Positions 63,997 to 64,000 of a stretch of DNA of 64,000 nt are shown piece by piece. The stretch lies in contig NC_081408.1 of NCBI RefSeq assembly GCF_030272615.1, forward strand, positions 615,036,476 to 615,100,475, given 5' to 3'. Source of the stretch: Cryptomeria japonica. Taxonomy: Eukaryota > Streptophyta > Pinopsida > Cupressales > Cupressaceae. The notes under the pieces were generated by a model. That model saw nothing but the letters and a program-made list of their open reading frames with translations, searched no databases and was not told where the DNA came from. Positions within the stretch are counted from its first letter, which is position 1; every line of letters starts with the position of its first letter. The translations under genes and the position numbers were made by a program.

Positions 63997-64000
63997 ATTA

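Overview
The window is plant nuclear DNA made almost entirely of transposable elements, many nested in one another. Plant hallmarks are Ty1/Copia and Ty3/Gypsy polyproteins, L1-type LINEs carrying a C-terminal RNase H, a plant mobile domain (PMD) sequence, and primer-binding sites complementary to initiator tRNA-Met. The nesting depth and the lack of any ordinary host gene suggest a large, repeat-rich genome, perhaps a gymnosperm; that last step is inference. I see no rRNA or tRNA gene, no CRISPR array and no clearly intact host gene.

Layout. (1) 1-4.44 kb: 3' part of a decayed Copia element whose RT region is split by a tRNA-derived SINE. (2) 4.44-10.5 kb: a decayed L1 LINE on the minus strand. 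(3) 10.5-12.9 kb: AT-rich unassigned sequence. (4) 12,909-20,830: a complete LTR element, called family B here, minus strand, TSD CTTGA. It has gag and a protease-like region but no reverse transcriptase or integrase. (5) 20,967-28,870: a full-length L1 with two intact ORFs and a perfect 20-bp TSD. (6) 29.05-35.78 kb: a minus-strand Gypsy element missing protease and most of RT. (7) 36.2-49.65 kb: a decayed plus-strand Gypsy element (LTR end, leader, gag). Its gag is interrupted by a complete non-autonomous Copia-type element at 40,267-47,105 (TSD GACCA) that has gag plus a large unknown ORF and no pol. (8) 50.6-51.74 kb: an inverted/direct 20-bp repeat cluster, then a purine-rich block. (9) 51.75-53.21 kb: a probable 3' LTR of a minus-strand Gypsy element. 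Just inside it, antisense to that element, is a PMD gene with TATA box, first exon and intron. Its second exon is split by a second family B element (55,036-62,759, plus strand, TSD ACTAC) and resumes at 62,765.

How the parts relate. Family B occurs twice and both copies lack pol, so enzymes must come from elsewhere. Both copies carry GC-rich palindromes built on GGACC...GGTCC in the U3 array, in the transcribed part of the LTR and twice in the leader, plus a stem-loop upstream of the polypurine tract. The non-autonomous Copia-type element shares a near-identical polypurine-tract block of about 32 bases with the pol-bearing Copia element at the window start, which points to an autonomous/non-autonomous pair. 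The PMD gene beside a 3' LTR in antisense resembles the extra antisense ORFs described in Tat-lineage Gypsy elements.

The youngest-looking insertions are the intact L1 and the two family B copies. The Copia fragment, the minus-strand LINE and the Gypsy gag at 40-49 kb are old.
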